Origin: Chlamydiota bacterium
GTDB lineage: Bacteria > Chlamydiota > Chlamydiia > Chlamydiales > Parachlamydiaceae
NCBI GenBank assembly: GCA_013286075.1
Contig: JABDGJ010000006.1
Location: forward strand, 1 to 41,133
DNA: 41,133 bases
Direction: 5' to 3'
Below the pieces are notes generated by a model, which was given only the letters and a program-made list of their open reading frames with translations, made no database searches and was not told the origin of the DNA. This document shows positions 15,332 to 23,258 of the stretch, one piece after another (the stretch's first letter is position 1; each line of letters starts with the position of its first letter). A program made the position numbers and the translations under genes.

Positions 15332-16774
15332 TTATAGTTTATAAAATTCTAAAATGAAATCATGCGCCCGTTGAACAATAGCAAAGGTTTGCCCTGTTCC
15401 ACCTTTATCAGGGTGATGGATGAGTGCTTTTTTGTGAAATGCCTTGCGGATTTCGTTTTTTGTAGGCTTCCCAGAAAGACCTAAAATACGAAGAGCTGTT
15501 GGTTCATCCATAGTACATATAGGTGTTTTCGTATTCCAACTTTCTTCTGTTTCTTGGAAAAGCTGATTGCATGTTGCGATTAGATGATCTAGACCCGTGA
15601 AAGAAGGAGGATTGAGAATTTCTTCTTGGCTTGCCCATTCATAGAAAGAGTAAATACGTTTGATTTGCAGCAATTGATCAATTACAGGAAAGAAATGCAT
15701 GCCCAAATTGTGAATATCATGAAGTTTACTAGGATTTTTCATAATAGATGCAAATACTTGCTGAGATAATTCTTTCCATTTTGACTCAATGGCAAAGATC
15801 GCTTTTCCTAATCGCATAGAAGGGTCATATTGGTGTTGGAGCGTAATAACTAGCCTTGAAATTTCAGTTTCAATCTTTTCTACATACTCCAATATCCCTC
15901 CAAGAGAGGTGGGAACATTGATCAAGATTTGCGTTTGAGTAGATGACAATTGTTGCAGTCTTGTAAGATAGGTAACGCGGTCCTGCATATATTCTTGCAC
16001 AGCAGCTCTGCTACCAGCAATTTTCCAAAATTCTTTGAGTAGGGAATTTTGCAAACGTGATTTGTTAATCTCCTTAGACGTTAATTGCTCCCAAGCTCCA
16101 ATTCGAGCAATGCGACGAGATTTTGTGGAAGAAATAATCCATTTGCGATCAAAGGCTACAGCTTCTTCTAACCATTCATCGCTTATTTCACCATTATTCT
16201 TGAACTTATGAACTGTAAGCAGGAATTGCCTTTGTTTTTCAATACTTGTGATCGAGGCAGAAAGGACATGCTCACCTGATATATATTCGATGGATCTTTC
16301 TACCCAAGCTTGGGTTTTTAATAAACGAGGAGCATTATCTGAGCAAATAAAAGGAATTCGAAGAATAGACAAAACTACCACAGCAACTCCTTCAATCAAC
16401 TCTGCAGTTAAATAACGAGCCTCTCTCAACGCTTCTCCTTTTGGAATAGCCCACAATGTAGAACATACACGACCCACTAAAAGGAGAGAGCGGCAAAAGA
16501 TCTCGTTGCCAACGACTTCTATTGTAAAGAACGACAAACGTGTTTGATTAGGTACAGACAGTCTTTCTAACCTGTCTCGCAAGCTTCGATCGAAGCTTTT
16601 AGGTAAATTAGGTAAATATGCTAGATATTCAGCAACAACTGCTACTATAGTCTTCTTTTTTTCTTTATCACTACGTGTCGAAACTTTAGAAGCATTACTT
16701 TCTTGAACAGAAAGTGAAAAATTTCCATTTTCCTCTGTGGCAGCACCTGTGGGGAATGTGATTAAAGAATTCAT
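15332..16774 (-). CDS. Large protein of unknown function with a C-terminal J domain
   Basis: 480 aa. The last 55 residues are a J domain: ALRILGLSGKPTKNEIRKAF, the HPD signature in ALIHHPDKGG, then FAIVQRAHDFI. J domains stimulate Hsp70 ATPase. Unlike DnaJ, the domain is at the C-terminus, and there is no Gly/Phe linker or zinc domain. The preceding 420 residues are mostly helical; two moderately hydrophobic stretches (IFCRSLLLVGRVCSTLWAI and ELIEGVAVVVLSILRIPFI, about 110-160) could associate with membrane. This layout resembles secreted J-domain proteins of intracellular bacteria that recruit host Hsp70, an inference. Monocistronic, bounded by the hairpin at 15274. Confidence 0.75.
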   Translation of the reverse strand: MNSLITFPTGAATEENGNFSLSVQESNASKVSTRSDKEKKKTIVAVVAEYLAYLPNLPKSFDRSLRDRLERLSVPNQTRLSFFTIEVVGNEIFCRSLLLVGRVCSTLWAIPKGEALREARYLTAELIEGVAVVVLSILRIPFICSDNAPRLLKTQAWVERSIEYISGEHVLSASITSIEKQRQFLLTVHKFKNNGEISDEWLEEAVAFDRKWIISSTKSRRIARIGAWEQLTSKEINKSRLQNSLLKEFWKIAGSRAAVQEYMQDRVTYLTRLQQLSSTQTQILINVPTSLGGILEYVEKIETEISRLVITLQHQYDPSMRLGKAIFAIESKWKELSQQVFASIMKNPSKLHDIHNLGMHFFPVIDQLLQIKRIYSFYEWASQEEILNPPSFTGLDHLIATCNQLFQETEESWNTKTPICTMDEPTALRILGLSGKPTKNEIRKAFHKKALIHHPDKGGTGQTFAIVQRAHDFILEFYKL

Positions 16775-16894
16775 ATTTAGTAAATAAAAAAATAATAAAA
16801 AAACTACGTCTAGTATAACTAATTTTTTATTAAATTGTCAATAGTGATGTAAATATATAAACTATTTTATTTAAAATTAGTTTTTCAGTTTCTT

Positions 16895-17344
16895 TTAGGT
16901 CGTAGGCTGCAAATCGGATGGACCTACAGATTGAAAAAATTTATTTACATAAATGTTAAGAGGATTTGGCAGATTTTTAAAGGCCACAGGACCTAATATT
17001 CGCCAACAGATTTGTTCTCTAAAGAAATGTAAGGCTGCGATCTTTGTAAGAATCATTCCAATTATAATGGGAATTTCCGAATAGGATATGGAATATTTAT
17101 TATAAATTATATAGGCAGCAAAAATTCCTGAAGCCATTCCAGCATTATCAGGTATAACCACTCGCCAAATACGTTTTACTTTATCACTGCACTCATTTAT
17201 TTGTTCTTGCCAAGTTTCTCTTACTGTGCGTCTAAAAACATGACCTATATACGCGTCTTCATTCAAAGGAAAGACTGCTGGAAGCACTTTGTGAATAAAT
17301 ACATGAGTACCCATTCCAATGAGAAGAGGCGTAATGTAGTTCAT
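16895..17344 (-). CDS. Hypothetical membrane protein
   Basis: 149 aa, not recognised. Residues 1-28 (ITPLLIGMGTHVFIHKVLPA) are moderately hydrophobic; a charged segment (RRTVRETWQEQINECSDKVK) follows, then two hydrophobic segments (MASGIFAAYIIYNKYSI and EIPIIIGMILTKIAALHFF) near residues 68-108. The predicted topology is a small multi-span inner-membrane protein or an Inc-like hairpin. The ATG at 17344 follows ATATTTTTTT without a clear ribosome binding site. It lies upstream of, and on the same strand as, the J-domain gene, with 120 AT-rich bases between them. Confidence 0.5.
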   Translation of the reverse strand: MNYITPLLIGMGTHVFIHKVLPAVFPLNEDAYIGHVFRRTVRETWQEQINECSDKVKRIWRVVIPDNAGMASGIFAAYIIYNKYSISYSEIPIIIGMILTKIAALHFFREQICWRILGPVAFKNLPNPLNIYVNKFFQSVGPSDLQPTT

Positions 17345-17743
17345 AAAAAAATATCTGTATATTATTTGTTATAATATGAATATAAATAACTTACGCTTAA
17401 AAAGCAAGGATGTGCTGTATCCGAATCTGCGCGAAATGAAAACCTAAATTTACACATTCAATCTCTTTGGATATATTGCCTGGTACGCGACGGCGAAATA
17501 TCTAAAGCCTGAAATAGAGAGGTGTCTGTATGAATTGCCCAAAGCCGGGGTCGAACTGACGATCTTCGCATTACGAATTATGCTGCGTCCCACTCCTCAC
17601 AATCAACTGCCAGACATAACGATATTAAAGTAAACGGCTTGAGATAAAATTGATTGTCGCGAGAATTCTTCATTTATCGCTGTTTTTTGTCCGCCACTGC
17701 ACCACCAGTGCACCATGAAATTAAAGCTGAGAAGCCTTTATTT
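17345..17743. other. Gene-poor stretch around the tRNA-like fragment
   Basis: Apart from the tRNA-like piece at 17537-17590, no supported gene is visible. A plus-strand reading of 61 codons beginning at 17654 runs antisense to the out-of-frame tail at 17744-17850 and has no family resemblance. Confidence 0.4.
17537..17590 (-). tRNA. Degenerate tRNA-Thr(CGT)-like fragment
   Basis: On the minus strand this reads like the 3' part of a bacterial threonine tRNA: GCAGC, anticodon region ATTCGTAATGCGAAG with CGT, then the T-loop GTTCGACCCC and an acceptor-like GGCTTTGGGC. It resembles the anticodon-to-T-arm sequence of known tRNA-Thr(CGT), but the 5' half does not pair: no matching acceptor strand or D-arm is visible, and the anticodon and T stems have mismatches. 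I read it as a broken tRNA gene or a leftover attachment site, not a working tRNA. Confidence 0.4.
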
Positions 17744-17850
17744 TTAGGAAAGTTTCGCAATGAAATTTTCCATAGTTTGTCTCAATTCGGGATCTTTGCA
17801 CGATTCCTTCCAGGTACTCAAAACATCATCAGCAATTGATAAAGGAGCAT
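17744..17850 (-). pseudogene. Out-of-frame C-terminal tail of the DUF4431-like gene
   Basis: Directly after the stop of the neighbouring gene (17851-17853), another minus-strand frame continues with a protein-like sequence: EWAVDAPLSIADDVLSTWKE, then SCKDPELRQTMENFIAKLS and a TAA at 17746-17744. One extra A in the A-run near 17862-17864 would join it to the upstream gene. Hence the gene has either lost a base (or been misread) in a homopolymer and lost about 40 residues, or two frames overlap by chance. Confidence 0.5.
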
Positions 17851-18786
17851 CTACTGCCCATTCTTTAAATATGGTTTTTCAATTCCGTATACTGATTGAA
17901 CAGACATGAGAAAAGGAGCGTGATGATGTGCTAGAATTGCATGAGAAAGATATCCTTGAAGAGTAACTTTCTGGTTAATGTAACTTTCACAGAATTTTCT
18001 CATGTCGGTTTCTAATCCCAATTGAACTTCAGTCCAATTTGAGACACTCATGATGTCCGTCATTGATAGGGCAGGCTCTAAAACGGGAGTTTTTGAGGCT
18101 ATCTCGAATGATTTTGAATCCATTTGAAGCATCCAGCAATATTCAGGATAGTCTCCATTTTCAATAGATTCATAATTAGGAGGTCCAGGATAAAGCTTGA
18201 GCTGCAAGGTGCCTTTTAAAGTAACAAGAAATTGAGGCGCTCCTTCTGGAAGCTCTAACGGAACATCATTCAATTTTTCATTTACTCCACAAGGCCTCCA
18301 AGGATTTTCACATACAGCAAGGGAAGTTTGAACTGATTTTAGAGATTTTTCCACAGGAGTCTTTTCAAGGTTGTCTTGATTGTTTTGTGTTAACTCATAA
18401 AGGGATAGTTGATGAGATGGAATTGGTCGATATACATGTGGAGGATCCCATAATTGACCTTTGACATTTATAGACTGGTTTTCTAAATCGCGACAAGTTT
18501 GGGGATCGATTCCAGCATTTAATATCAACTGGATAAAGTCCATATGAAAATTGGAACAAATTTGCTTTTCATTCGTATCCAGTCCACTTAAGGCATTATC
18601 TAAACTAGCTTTCGAAGGATCATCTAACTCTAAAAACCATCCAAAAGCAGGATCTTGAATAATTATCGATGTCTTATAGTATTTTTTTACTAGTCTTCCT
18701 GAAAGTTCGATTTCGCTTGATGCAGTTATAAACAATAGTGGAAACAAGCAAAAAGTCACTAATATTTGAAAGAAACGGTTTATCAT
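17851..18786 (-). CDS. Secreted protein with DUF4431-like repeats, C-terminus probably frameshifted
   Basis: 311 aa from ATG at 18786 (GAGGTGGGTA before it). A signal peptide is evident: NRFFQILVTFCLFPLLFITA, with likely cleavage after TASS. The mature protein has two similar beta-rich units: ELSGRLVKKYYKTSIIIQDP with FLELDDP near the start, and TLKGTLQLKLYPGPPNYESI with GDYPEYCWMLQMD near residue 195. The second matches my recollection of DUF4431 (GPPNYES...GD.PE..w.L.LD), a periplasmic domain of unknown function. It overlaps its upstream neighbour (18795) closely, as a two-gene operon. The reading stops early at 17851; a downstream frame suggests a lost base (see 17744-17850). Confidence 0.6.
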   Translation of the reverse strand: MINRFFQILVTFCLFPLLFITASSEIELSGRLVKKYYKTSIIIQDPAFGWFLELDDPSKASLDNALSGLDTNEKQICSNFHMDFIQLILNAGIDPQTCRDLENQSINVKGQLWDPPHVYRPIPSHQLSLYELTQNNQDNLEKTPVEKSLKSVQTSLAVCENPWRPCGVNEKLNDVPLELPEGAPQFLVTLKGTLQLKLYPGPPNYESIENGDYPEYCWMLQMDSKSFEIASKTPVLEPALSMTDIMSVSNWTEVQLGLETDMRKFCESYINQKVTLQGYLSHAILAHHHAPFLMSVQSVYGIEKPYLKNGQ

Positions 18787-18794
18787 TACCCACC

Positions 18795-19388
18795 TCAAAC
18801 GATAAGATCAAAAGATTTTAAGCCATATTCGGGACGGAGATAATTTGTTCCATTTTTCAAATGAACAACGGTCGCATGTAAACGTCCTTCAAGGGTTAGT
18901 TTTATCGCTTCTTGCTTTGAGATCCAGTTCTCCTTAGAACCTTCTTTAACAAGATATTCCTGAATTATACCCCGTTTTTTGTGAACTCCTGAAATATAAC
19001 ATTTTTCGATGAAGTCTTCTTTACCTATCCCCCACCCCTCAATCCGTTCCATAGTGATACGGAGCTTTTCAAACTCCTCTGGCGTTAAATCCTTAATTTT
19101 TTTTGTGAGATCAAGTTTTGAAATAGATTGAAGCATTCTACGATGCTCTGCTTTATTTTCTTCATCATACTTATCTGAAAGTTCTTCCAATCTCAAATCA
19201 CAATATGAAGGGCCTTTCAATAATTTAATCAAAGCCTTACGCCCTGTTTCTATGTCAGGGAATATGGCCATTTCATTAGCAACTCCAATAGATCCATTTC
19301 TGTTTGCAAAACTACCTTTTTTAAAATACTTTAGGTTTCCTACATTGTTATTGCGCCATGTTTTTGTTCCACCGCTTTTTATAGTCAT
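18795..19388 (-). CDS. Protein with an RNNN.GNL-type module, probably N-terminally incomplete
   Basis: 197 aa. The N-terminal 50 residues (TWRNNNVGNLKYFKKGSFAN, then NEMAIFPDIETGRKALIKLL) match a module often seen in phage structural and peptidoglycan-directed or polymorphic-toxin-associated proteins (WRNNNPGN...G.FAVFP....G..AL..LL). The rest is charged and helical, with GIIQEYLVKEGSKENWISK and a possible C-terminal domain. The frame stays open upstream of the ATG to 19487 and encodes a sensible extension (RITKLWPKEPYTVQYFDEHG) without a start codon, so the gene may be the stranded 3' part of a longer one. Function unknown; upstream partner of the DUF4431-like gene. Confidence 0.5.
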   Translation of the reverse strand: MTIKSGGTKTWRNNNVGNLKYFKKGSFANRNGSIGVANEMAIFPDIETGRKALIKLLKGPSYCDLRLEELSDKYDEENKAEHRRMLQSISKLDLTKKIKDLTPEEFEKLRITMERIEGWGIGKEDFIEKCYISGVHKKRGIIQEYLVKEGSKENWISKQEAIKLTLEGRLHATVVHLKNGTNYLRPEYGLKSFDLIV

Positions 19389-19817
19389 ATTTCCGTGTTC
19401 GTCAAAGTATTGGACGGTATAGGGTTCTTTGGGCCATAATTTGGTGATCCTTCTTTTGCACTTACAAAAACCAGATTTATTGTCTCCTTACTAAGATTGT
19501 ATTTTGGCTATTTTGATGGTTCGACTTTTGGTTTTTTGACAGAAGAAATCCCGACCCAAAAAAGCAAAAACAATATGAACGATGGGAACAAATGCGTGAA
19601 GAAGCAATCAGAAAAAATGTATTAACCCCCACGTTGGCTACTCACTAGAGATTTTTATATAAATTTTTTGAGTGAAAACGCTCTTGGTGATCAACAACTG
19701 AGATATTCTGTCTTCTAAAAAATTAATTATCAAGTAATAATTTTTATTTAAAATTGTATTATTTCTGCATTTTTGTTATTATAATAAAAAATAGAAAACG
19801 ACCATTAAAAAGGTTTT
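19389..19817. other. Intergenic stretch with debris of coding sequence
   Basis: Bases 19389-19487 continue the frame of the upstream-truncated gene at 18795. On the plus strand, an open segment ends in TAG near 19648 and reads DPKKQKQYERWEQMREEAIR then KNVLTPTLATH, resembling the tail of a lost protein, but it has no start. The remaining 150 bases before 19818 are AT-rich and likely contain the promoter of the next gene pair. No intact gene. Confidence 0.4.
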
Positions 19818-20588
19818 ATGCAACAATGTCACTCTGTATATAATAAAGTGCCTGTTGATTGGATTACAATCCCTGGTTCTAACCAAGTGTCTCGTGTTTC
19901 TTGTTACCCCGATCAAGAACGGCCTATGCCGGCTCATGATTGTCCAACCATTTCCATGAACGATAAAGTTTATATCAGGGACGATGTATTCCTAGAATAT
20001 TATATTAATGCTTATATTCGTTATAGATGTGATAGTTGGTGGTGGTTTGGAAAGTTTGGCGGAAATATATCTGATGATATCAATGCAATCGAGGTGGAAG
20101 TACATGATTATGAAGGAAACTTTAATTCAGGAATGTATGACGACGATCTATCTACATGGCTACAGAAACATCCGATTGATTCCAAAAAAATCACGCAAGC
20201 TATTCAAAAAGGATTCCCACTAAATGAGTATCAGGGATCAGATAAATCTGATCAAAATCCCTTAAATCATACATATACCTATCTTTCAGGTAAATTTATT
20301 GCTCAGGTTTTCCGTCCTATGATACCAAATTCAGAGCTCTTATATCATGCTCAACATTTATCGACTCATAGTCGTTTTGGTGCGATGGTAGGCCTATGTT
20401 TAATGATTCCGGAATTATTTTTCCGGACTATAGCCAATTGCACTCTTCGATTAGCCATTTCCATCAATAAGATAAGGAACCCAATCGCCGCAGAATTGCA
20501 AGAAGTGCGTTATAACATGAACCAGGCAGCAGCAAGTGTTGTGTTTAGTCGATGTCTCATCTATCTTATTTTCAGAAATTACTGGTGA
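19818..20588 (+). CDS. Hypothetical protein, first of a tandem paralogous pair
   Basis: 256 aa, family not recognised. The N-terminal half is soluble and rich in aromatic and acidic residues (DSWWWFGKFGGNISDDINAI). The C-terminal third has a hydrophobic helix (FGAMVGLCLMIPELFFRTIA) followed by an Arg-containing amphipathic stretch and RYNMNQAAASVVFSR. This C-terminal block aligns with the following gene: P..P.S..L..A....S...., then E...R.IANC..R, then RYN...A..VV.R. The start at ATG 19818 follows AAAAAGG. Four bases separate it from the second gene. Possibly membrane-associated; no function assigned. Confidence 0.55.
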   Translation: MQQCHSVYNKVPVDWITIPGSNQVSRVSCYPDQERPMPAHDCPTISMNDKVYIRDDVFLEYYINAYIRYRCDSWWWFGKFGGNISDDINAIEVEVHDYEGNFNSGMYDDDLSTWLQKHPIDSKKITQAIQKGFPLNEYQGSDKSDQNPLNHTYTYLSGKFIAQVFRPMIPNSELLYHAQHLSTHSRFGAMVGLCLMIPELFFRTIANCTLRLAISINKIRNPIAAELQEVRYNMNQAAASVVFSRCLIYLIFRNYW

Positions 20589-20592
20589 TGGT

Positions 20593-21285
20593 ATGAATCC
20601 TTTATTTAAAATTCGAATGGAACCAGATAATTGGGAACCAGATAATTGGGGATCAAAAGATAACGAAGATTACATCAGTGCCTCTCACGCAATTTCATAC
20701 AGGTCTTATCTCAATCAAGGAATTGCTCAAGTTGGATTTTGGAGAAAAGCAAAAAGCTTCTCATCTAGAGTAGCTGAAGTTTACAAAACCAATGGTTATG
20801 TAGAATTTAATGAGAAAGAAGTATGCCAAATTTGGAGCGGAGTGAATCAACTTTATCCAGAGTTACAGTTACCCAAGAATGCGTTTAAGCACGAAATTGA
20901 AAGGAATCTAGTGACAAACTCTAGGGATATATATGCATGGGTAGTTTTAAAACATGAATTTTTCGATAAATTGTTTTCCCCGCTATTACCCGATTCCCCC
21001 ATTCTAAATTTTGCTCTTAGCCGACACAATTACTCCAACAAATATGTTTGGAGACTTATTCACACAGCAACCATTATTGGACTTACAATTGAGAGTATTT
21101 TGAGATTATTGGCAAATTGCTTGATTGCTCGCGCGCTTGACCTTTTCAGCCTAAAAAATAAAGGGATTGCCGAATACTATCGGTTTCGCCTGTATTATAA
21201 TGCAAGCGATCCAGCAACTGTTGTATTGAGAACATTGGTTCATTCTAGTCCTATGGAAAATTCTTTTGGTGAAGAAAGTTACTGA
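20593..21285 (+). CDS. Hypothetical protein, second of a tandem paralogous pair
   Basis: 230 aa from ATG at 20593. Like its upstream neighbour it ends with a hydrophobic helix (TATIIGLTIESILRLLANCL) and an amphipathic tail with YRFRLYYNASDPATVVLRTL, so the two genes are diverged duplicates. The N-terminus contains an exact 15-base tandem repeat at 20620-20649 encoding EPDNW twice. The longer reading from 20536 overlaps the previous gene and is unlikely. Function unknown. Confidence 0.55.
   Translation: MNPLFKIRMEPDNWEPDNWGSKDNEDYISASHAISYRSYLNQGIAQVGFWRKAKSFSSRVAEVYKTNGYVEFNEKEVCQIWSGVNQLYPELQLPKNAFKHEIERNLVTNSRDIYAWVVLKHEFFDKLFSPLLPDSPILNFALSRHNYSNKYVWRLIHTATIIGLTIESILRLLANCLIARALDLFSLKNKGIAEYYRFRLYYNASDPATVVLRTLVHSSPMENSFGEESY
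20620..20649 (+). repeat. 15-bp tandem duplication inside a gene
   Basis: GAACCAGATAATTGG occurs twice back to back, adding one EPDNW unit in frame near the N-terminus of the unknown protein at 20593. Confidence 0.85.
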
Positions 21286-21344
21286 AAACTGTAGCTTACC
21301 ACCAACTACTTGTACTTCGTTTGTGTATGTTCCAGAATTTTCCT

Positions 21345-21480
21345 TATAATCTATATGATCGAGAAGTTTTTGAGTGTAATTTAGAACCTTTATGTGTAAA
21401 AAACACTATGGGAGTCATAAGCTATTTTTCTTTAGCTCAAGGATTTTTAACAGGAAAATATCGATCAACTTCGGATCTCA
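21345..21480 (+). pseudogene. 136-bp duplicated fragment of the aldo/keto reductase gene
   Basis: Aligns base for base, without gaps, to 14558-14693 of the intact aldo/keto reductase, with three mismatches. It encodes the stretch from YNLYDREVFEC to FLTGKYRSTSDL but has no start or remainder of the gene. It is a fragment left by duplication or recombination, lying in the same orientation about 6.8 kb downstream of its source. Confidence 0.92.
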
Positions 21481-21506
21481 CATTTGGCAAGGAGTAGTCA
21501 CATGAA

Positions 21507-21565
21507 TTTGTCACAAGCTGTGTCATAAGTTTGTCATAAGTTGCGACATAAATTTGTCACAAGTT
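21507..21565 (-). repeat. Helically phased direct repeats at the 3' end of the fic gene
   Basis: On the minus strand the 9-mer CTTRTGACA appears at 21563-21555, 21540-21532, 21529-21521 and 21517-21509; a degenerate version (TTATGTCGC) fills 21551-21543. Starts are about 11-12 bases apart, one helical turn. One copy overlaps the fic stop codon. An inverted copy lies just upstream of the fic start (22607-22615). Operator or iteron-like binding array is inference. Confidence 0.55.
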
Positions 21566-22594
21566 AACCAAATAACGACGATCATTTGTGGCGCCTTCTA
21601 CTTTTAAAAGTTCTAGCTCAAGCAAATGCTTTAATTCTCTCTGGAGAGTTCTTTTGCTTGTCTCAGGAAAAAGGAGCTGAAATTCTTTAATAGACAAACC
21701 ATTTTGATCTAACGCCTTTTCAATAGCCTCTTTCTCTCTATTAGAAAGATTGTGTTGTATGGCAAGAATATCTAGTTTCATGACTTGTTGCCCCCGATTT
21801 TGAACTTCTTGCAATTGGGTTGCCAACCCATGTACAAAATATTCTAACCAGGTTGTCATATCCATATTATTTTCGCGTACTGACTGAATCGCCTTATAGT
21901 AATTAGAACGATCCCTATCGTAATACTCGCTGATTGTAAAAAGACGCTTAAAATCATAACCTGTTTTGTAAAGATAGAGTGTCGAAAGCAAACGTGCTGA
22001 TCGACCATTGCCATCTAAAAAAGGATGAATATGAACGAGCTGAAATTGAGCTATCCCAGCCACAAGCACAGAGTTAATTTCTTCTTCCAATTTAAGCCAC
22101 TCCACTAACTCTGACATCATGAGAGGGACTTGAAAGGCAGGGGGAGGCGTATAAATAATTTCTTTTGTTTTGGAATTAGCCACATAATTTTGTATCCTTC
22201 TATATTCGCCAGGAGTTGCAGAATTCCCTCGAACACCTTCAACAAGCCTTTTATGAATTTCGCGAATTAGTCCTTCTCTTATTGGTTCACCACTGCCTAA
22301 ATAATCTGCAACCAAATCAAAAGCTTTTTTATAATTCAAAAGCTCTCGAACATCTTCGGGATCTACATTCTCTATTTTATGACCTGTCAAAAGCTGTTCA
22401 GATTGATCTAGAGTTAAGTGAGTGCCTTCGATATGGGTCGTGTGGTGAGCCTCTAAAATTAAAGTCTTAGCCTGCATCTTTGCAATCCATTCGTCAGATA
22501 GCCGTGCAGCTTCTAAAAACCCTCGTGTACGCTCTATTTTTACAAGAGCAGCTGTGATGTTGTTAGTAATATTAAATTTAGGAGTAAAAGACAT
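21557..22594 (-). CDS. Fic-domain protein (putative AMP-transferase) with C-terminal winged helix
   Basis: 345 aa. The Fic core motif is complete: [12 protein letters not shown] at 190-201, with catalytic His190 and Arg198. The N-terminal helix carries the autoinhibitory motif TTHIEG (52-57), that is [S/T]xxxE[G/N], so this is a class II Fic protein whose Glu56 should block ATP. The C-terminal ~65 residues ([20 protein letters not shown], then [20 protein letters not shown]) form a winged-helix DNA-binding domain. This common FIC-HTH layout suggests a regulator or self-controlled modifier in the bacterium rather than a secreted effector. It is flanked by the CTTRTGACA repeats. Monocistronic. 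Confidence 0.9.
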   Translation of the reverse strand: MSFTPKFNITNNITAALVKIERTRGFLEAARLSDEWIAKMQAKTLILEAHHTTHIEGTHLTLDQSEQLLTGHKIENVDPEDVRELLNYKKAFDLVADYLGSGEPIREGLIREIHKRLVEGVRGNSATPGEYRRIQNYVANSKTKEIIYTPPPAFQVPLMMSELVEWLKLEEEINSVLVAGIAQFQLVHIHPFLDGNGRSARLLSTLYLYKTGYDFKRLFTISEYYDRDRSNYYKAIQSVRENNMDMTTWLEYFVHGLATQLQEVQNRGQQVMKLDILAIQHNLSNREKEAIEKALDQNGLSIKEFQLLFPETSKRTLQRELKHLLELELLKVEGATNDRRYLVNL

Positions 22595-22603
22595 GAGCCT
22601 ATC

Positions 22604-22638
22604 AACTTATGACAGTTTTACATGTATTTTGTCGCAAC
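22604..22638. promoter_or_regulatory. Possible operator upstream of fic
   Basis: Bases 22607-22615 are CTTATGACA, the same 9-mer as in the 3' array but in opposite orientation, 13 bases before the fic start codon; TTTGTCGCAACA at 22628-22639 is a related half-site. The protein's winged helix makes autoregulation plausible. Confidence 0.35.
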
Positions 22639-22849
22639 ACATTTAAAATGTCAAGCGATTACGTTGTTAGGAGAAGTTTTTCAGAAACTTATCCGTTTGC
22701 TGGTATTCTAAATTTTAAAATCGAACTGACATTATATTAAGATTATTATTGTTTTTCATTAATTTATTGTTTCTCACTATTATAATAATGTTTTACAAAA
22801 GCGAAATTAGATATAATAAATTTATAATAATCTCTTTAGAGGACAGTAT

Positions 22850-23194
22850 ATGGTAAGCACAATAGCAGATAAAATACAGGTCTCGGATGTGATATGTTGT
22901 TTTCCAGGCGTAGGAACATTAGTTGGAATTGTAGAAGCCATTTATCACTTGGGACATATTCTCTATTATTCACCAATTGAAAGAGAAGAGCGCAATACTT
23001 ATTTATACAACCTCAATATTGATGCTGGGAAATTGCAACAACATTGCGCCGAGACGTTTATAGCCGCAAATCAAAATAAACCAACCCCAACGGCTGAAAA
23101 AATAAATCTTTCTACAAAAAGATGTTTTCAAGGGATATTGAAAGCGACCTGGGTTGGTGCAATTGGTCTTTTGGTATACAAACTATCCAAATGA
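22850..23194 (+). CDS. Hypothetical small membrane protein
   Basis: 114 aa, not recognised. It has a hydrophobic N-terminal segment (VICCFPGVGTLVGIVEAIYH, about 13-32), a charged middle (SPIEREERNTYLYNLNIDAG) and a second hydrophobic segment at the very C-terminus (GILKATWVGAIGLLVYKLSK). The N-terminal motif 'CFPGVGT.VGI.EAIYHL' resembles small conserved proteins I have seen in amoeba-associated chlamydiae, but I cannot name the family. The start is set by TTTAGAGGACAGTATATG. Monocistronic; convergent with the gene at 23259. Confidence 0.55.
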   Translation: MVSTIADKIQVSDVICCFPGVGTLVGIVEAIYHLGHILYYSPIEREERNTYLYNLNIDAGKLQQHCAETFIAANQNKPTPTAEKINLSTKRCFQGILKATWVGAIGLLVYKLSK

Positions 23195-23258
23195 TTATCT
23201 AACAAGGCTTTTGTTCAGATGAGCAGTCGCCTTTCTACCAAGAAGATAATAAAGTCAA

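Noticed and set aside
17537..17610. A functional tRNA-Thr gene
   Set aside because: No matching 5' acceptor strand or D-arm, and mismatches in both visible stems; kept only as a degenerate fragment.
17654..17839. 61-codon plus-strand frame
   Set aside because: Antisense to the coherent out-of-frame tail of the DUF4431-like gene and without family resemblance.
21507..21565. A CRISPR array
   Set aside because: The repeats are only 9 bases, with 2-3 base gaps; this is a phased binding-site pattern, not repeat-spacer structure. No CRISPR or cas gene is seen anywhere in the window.
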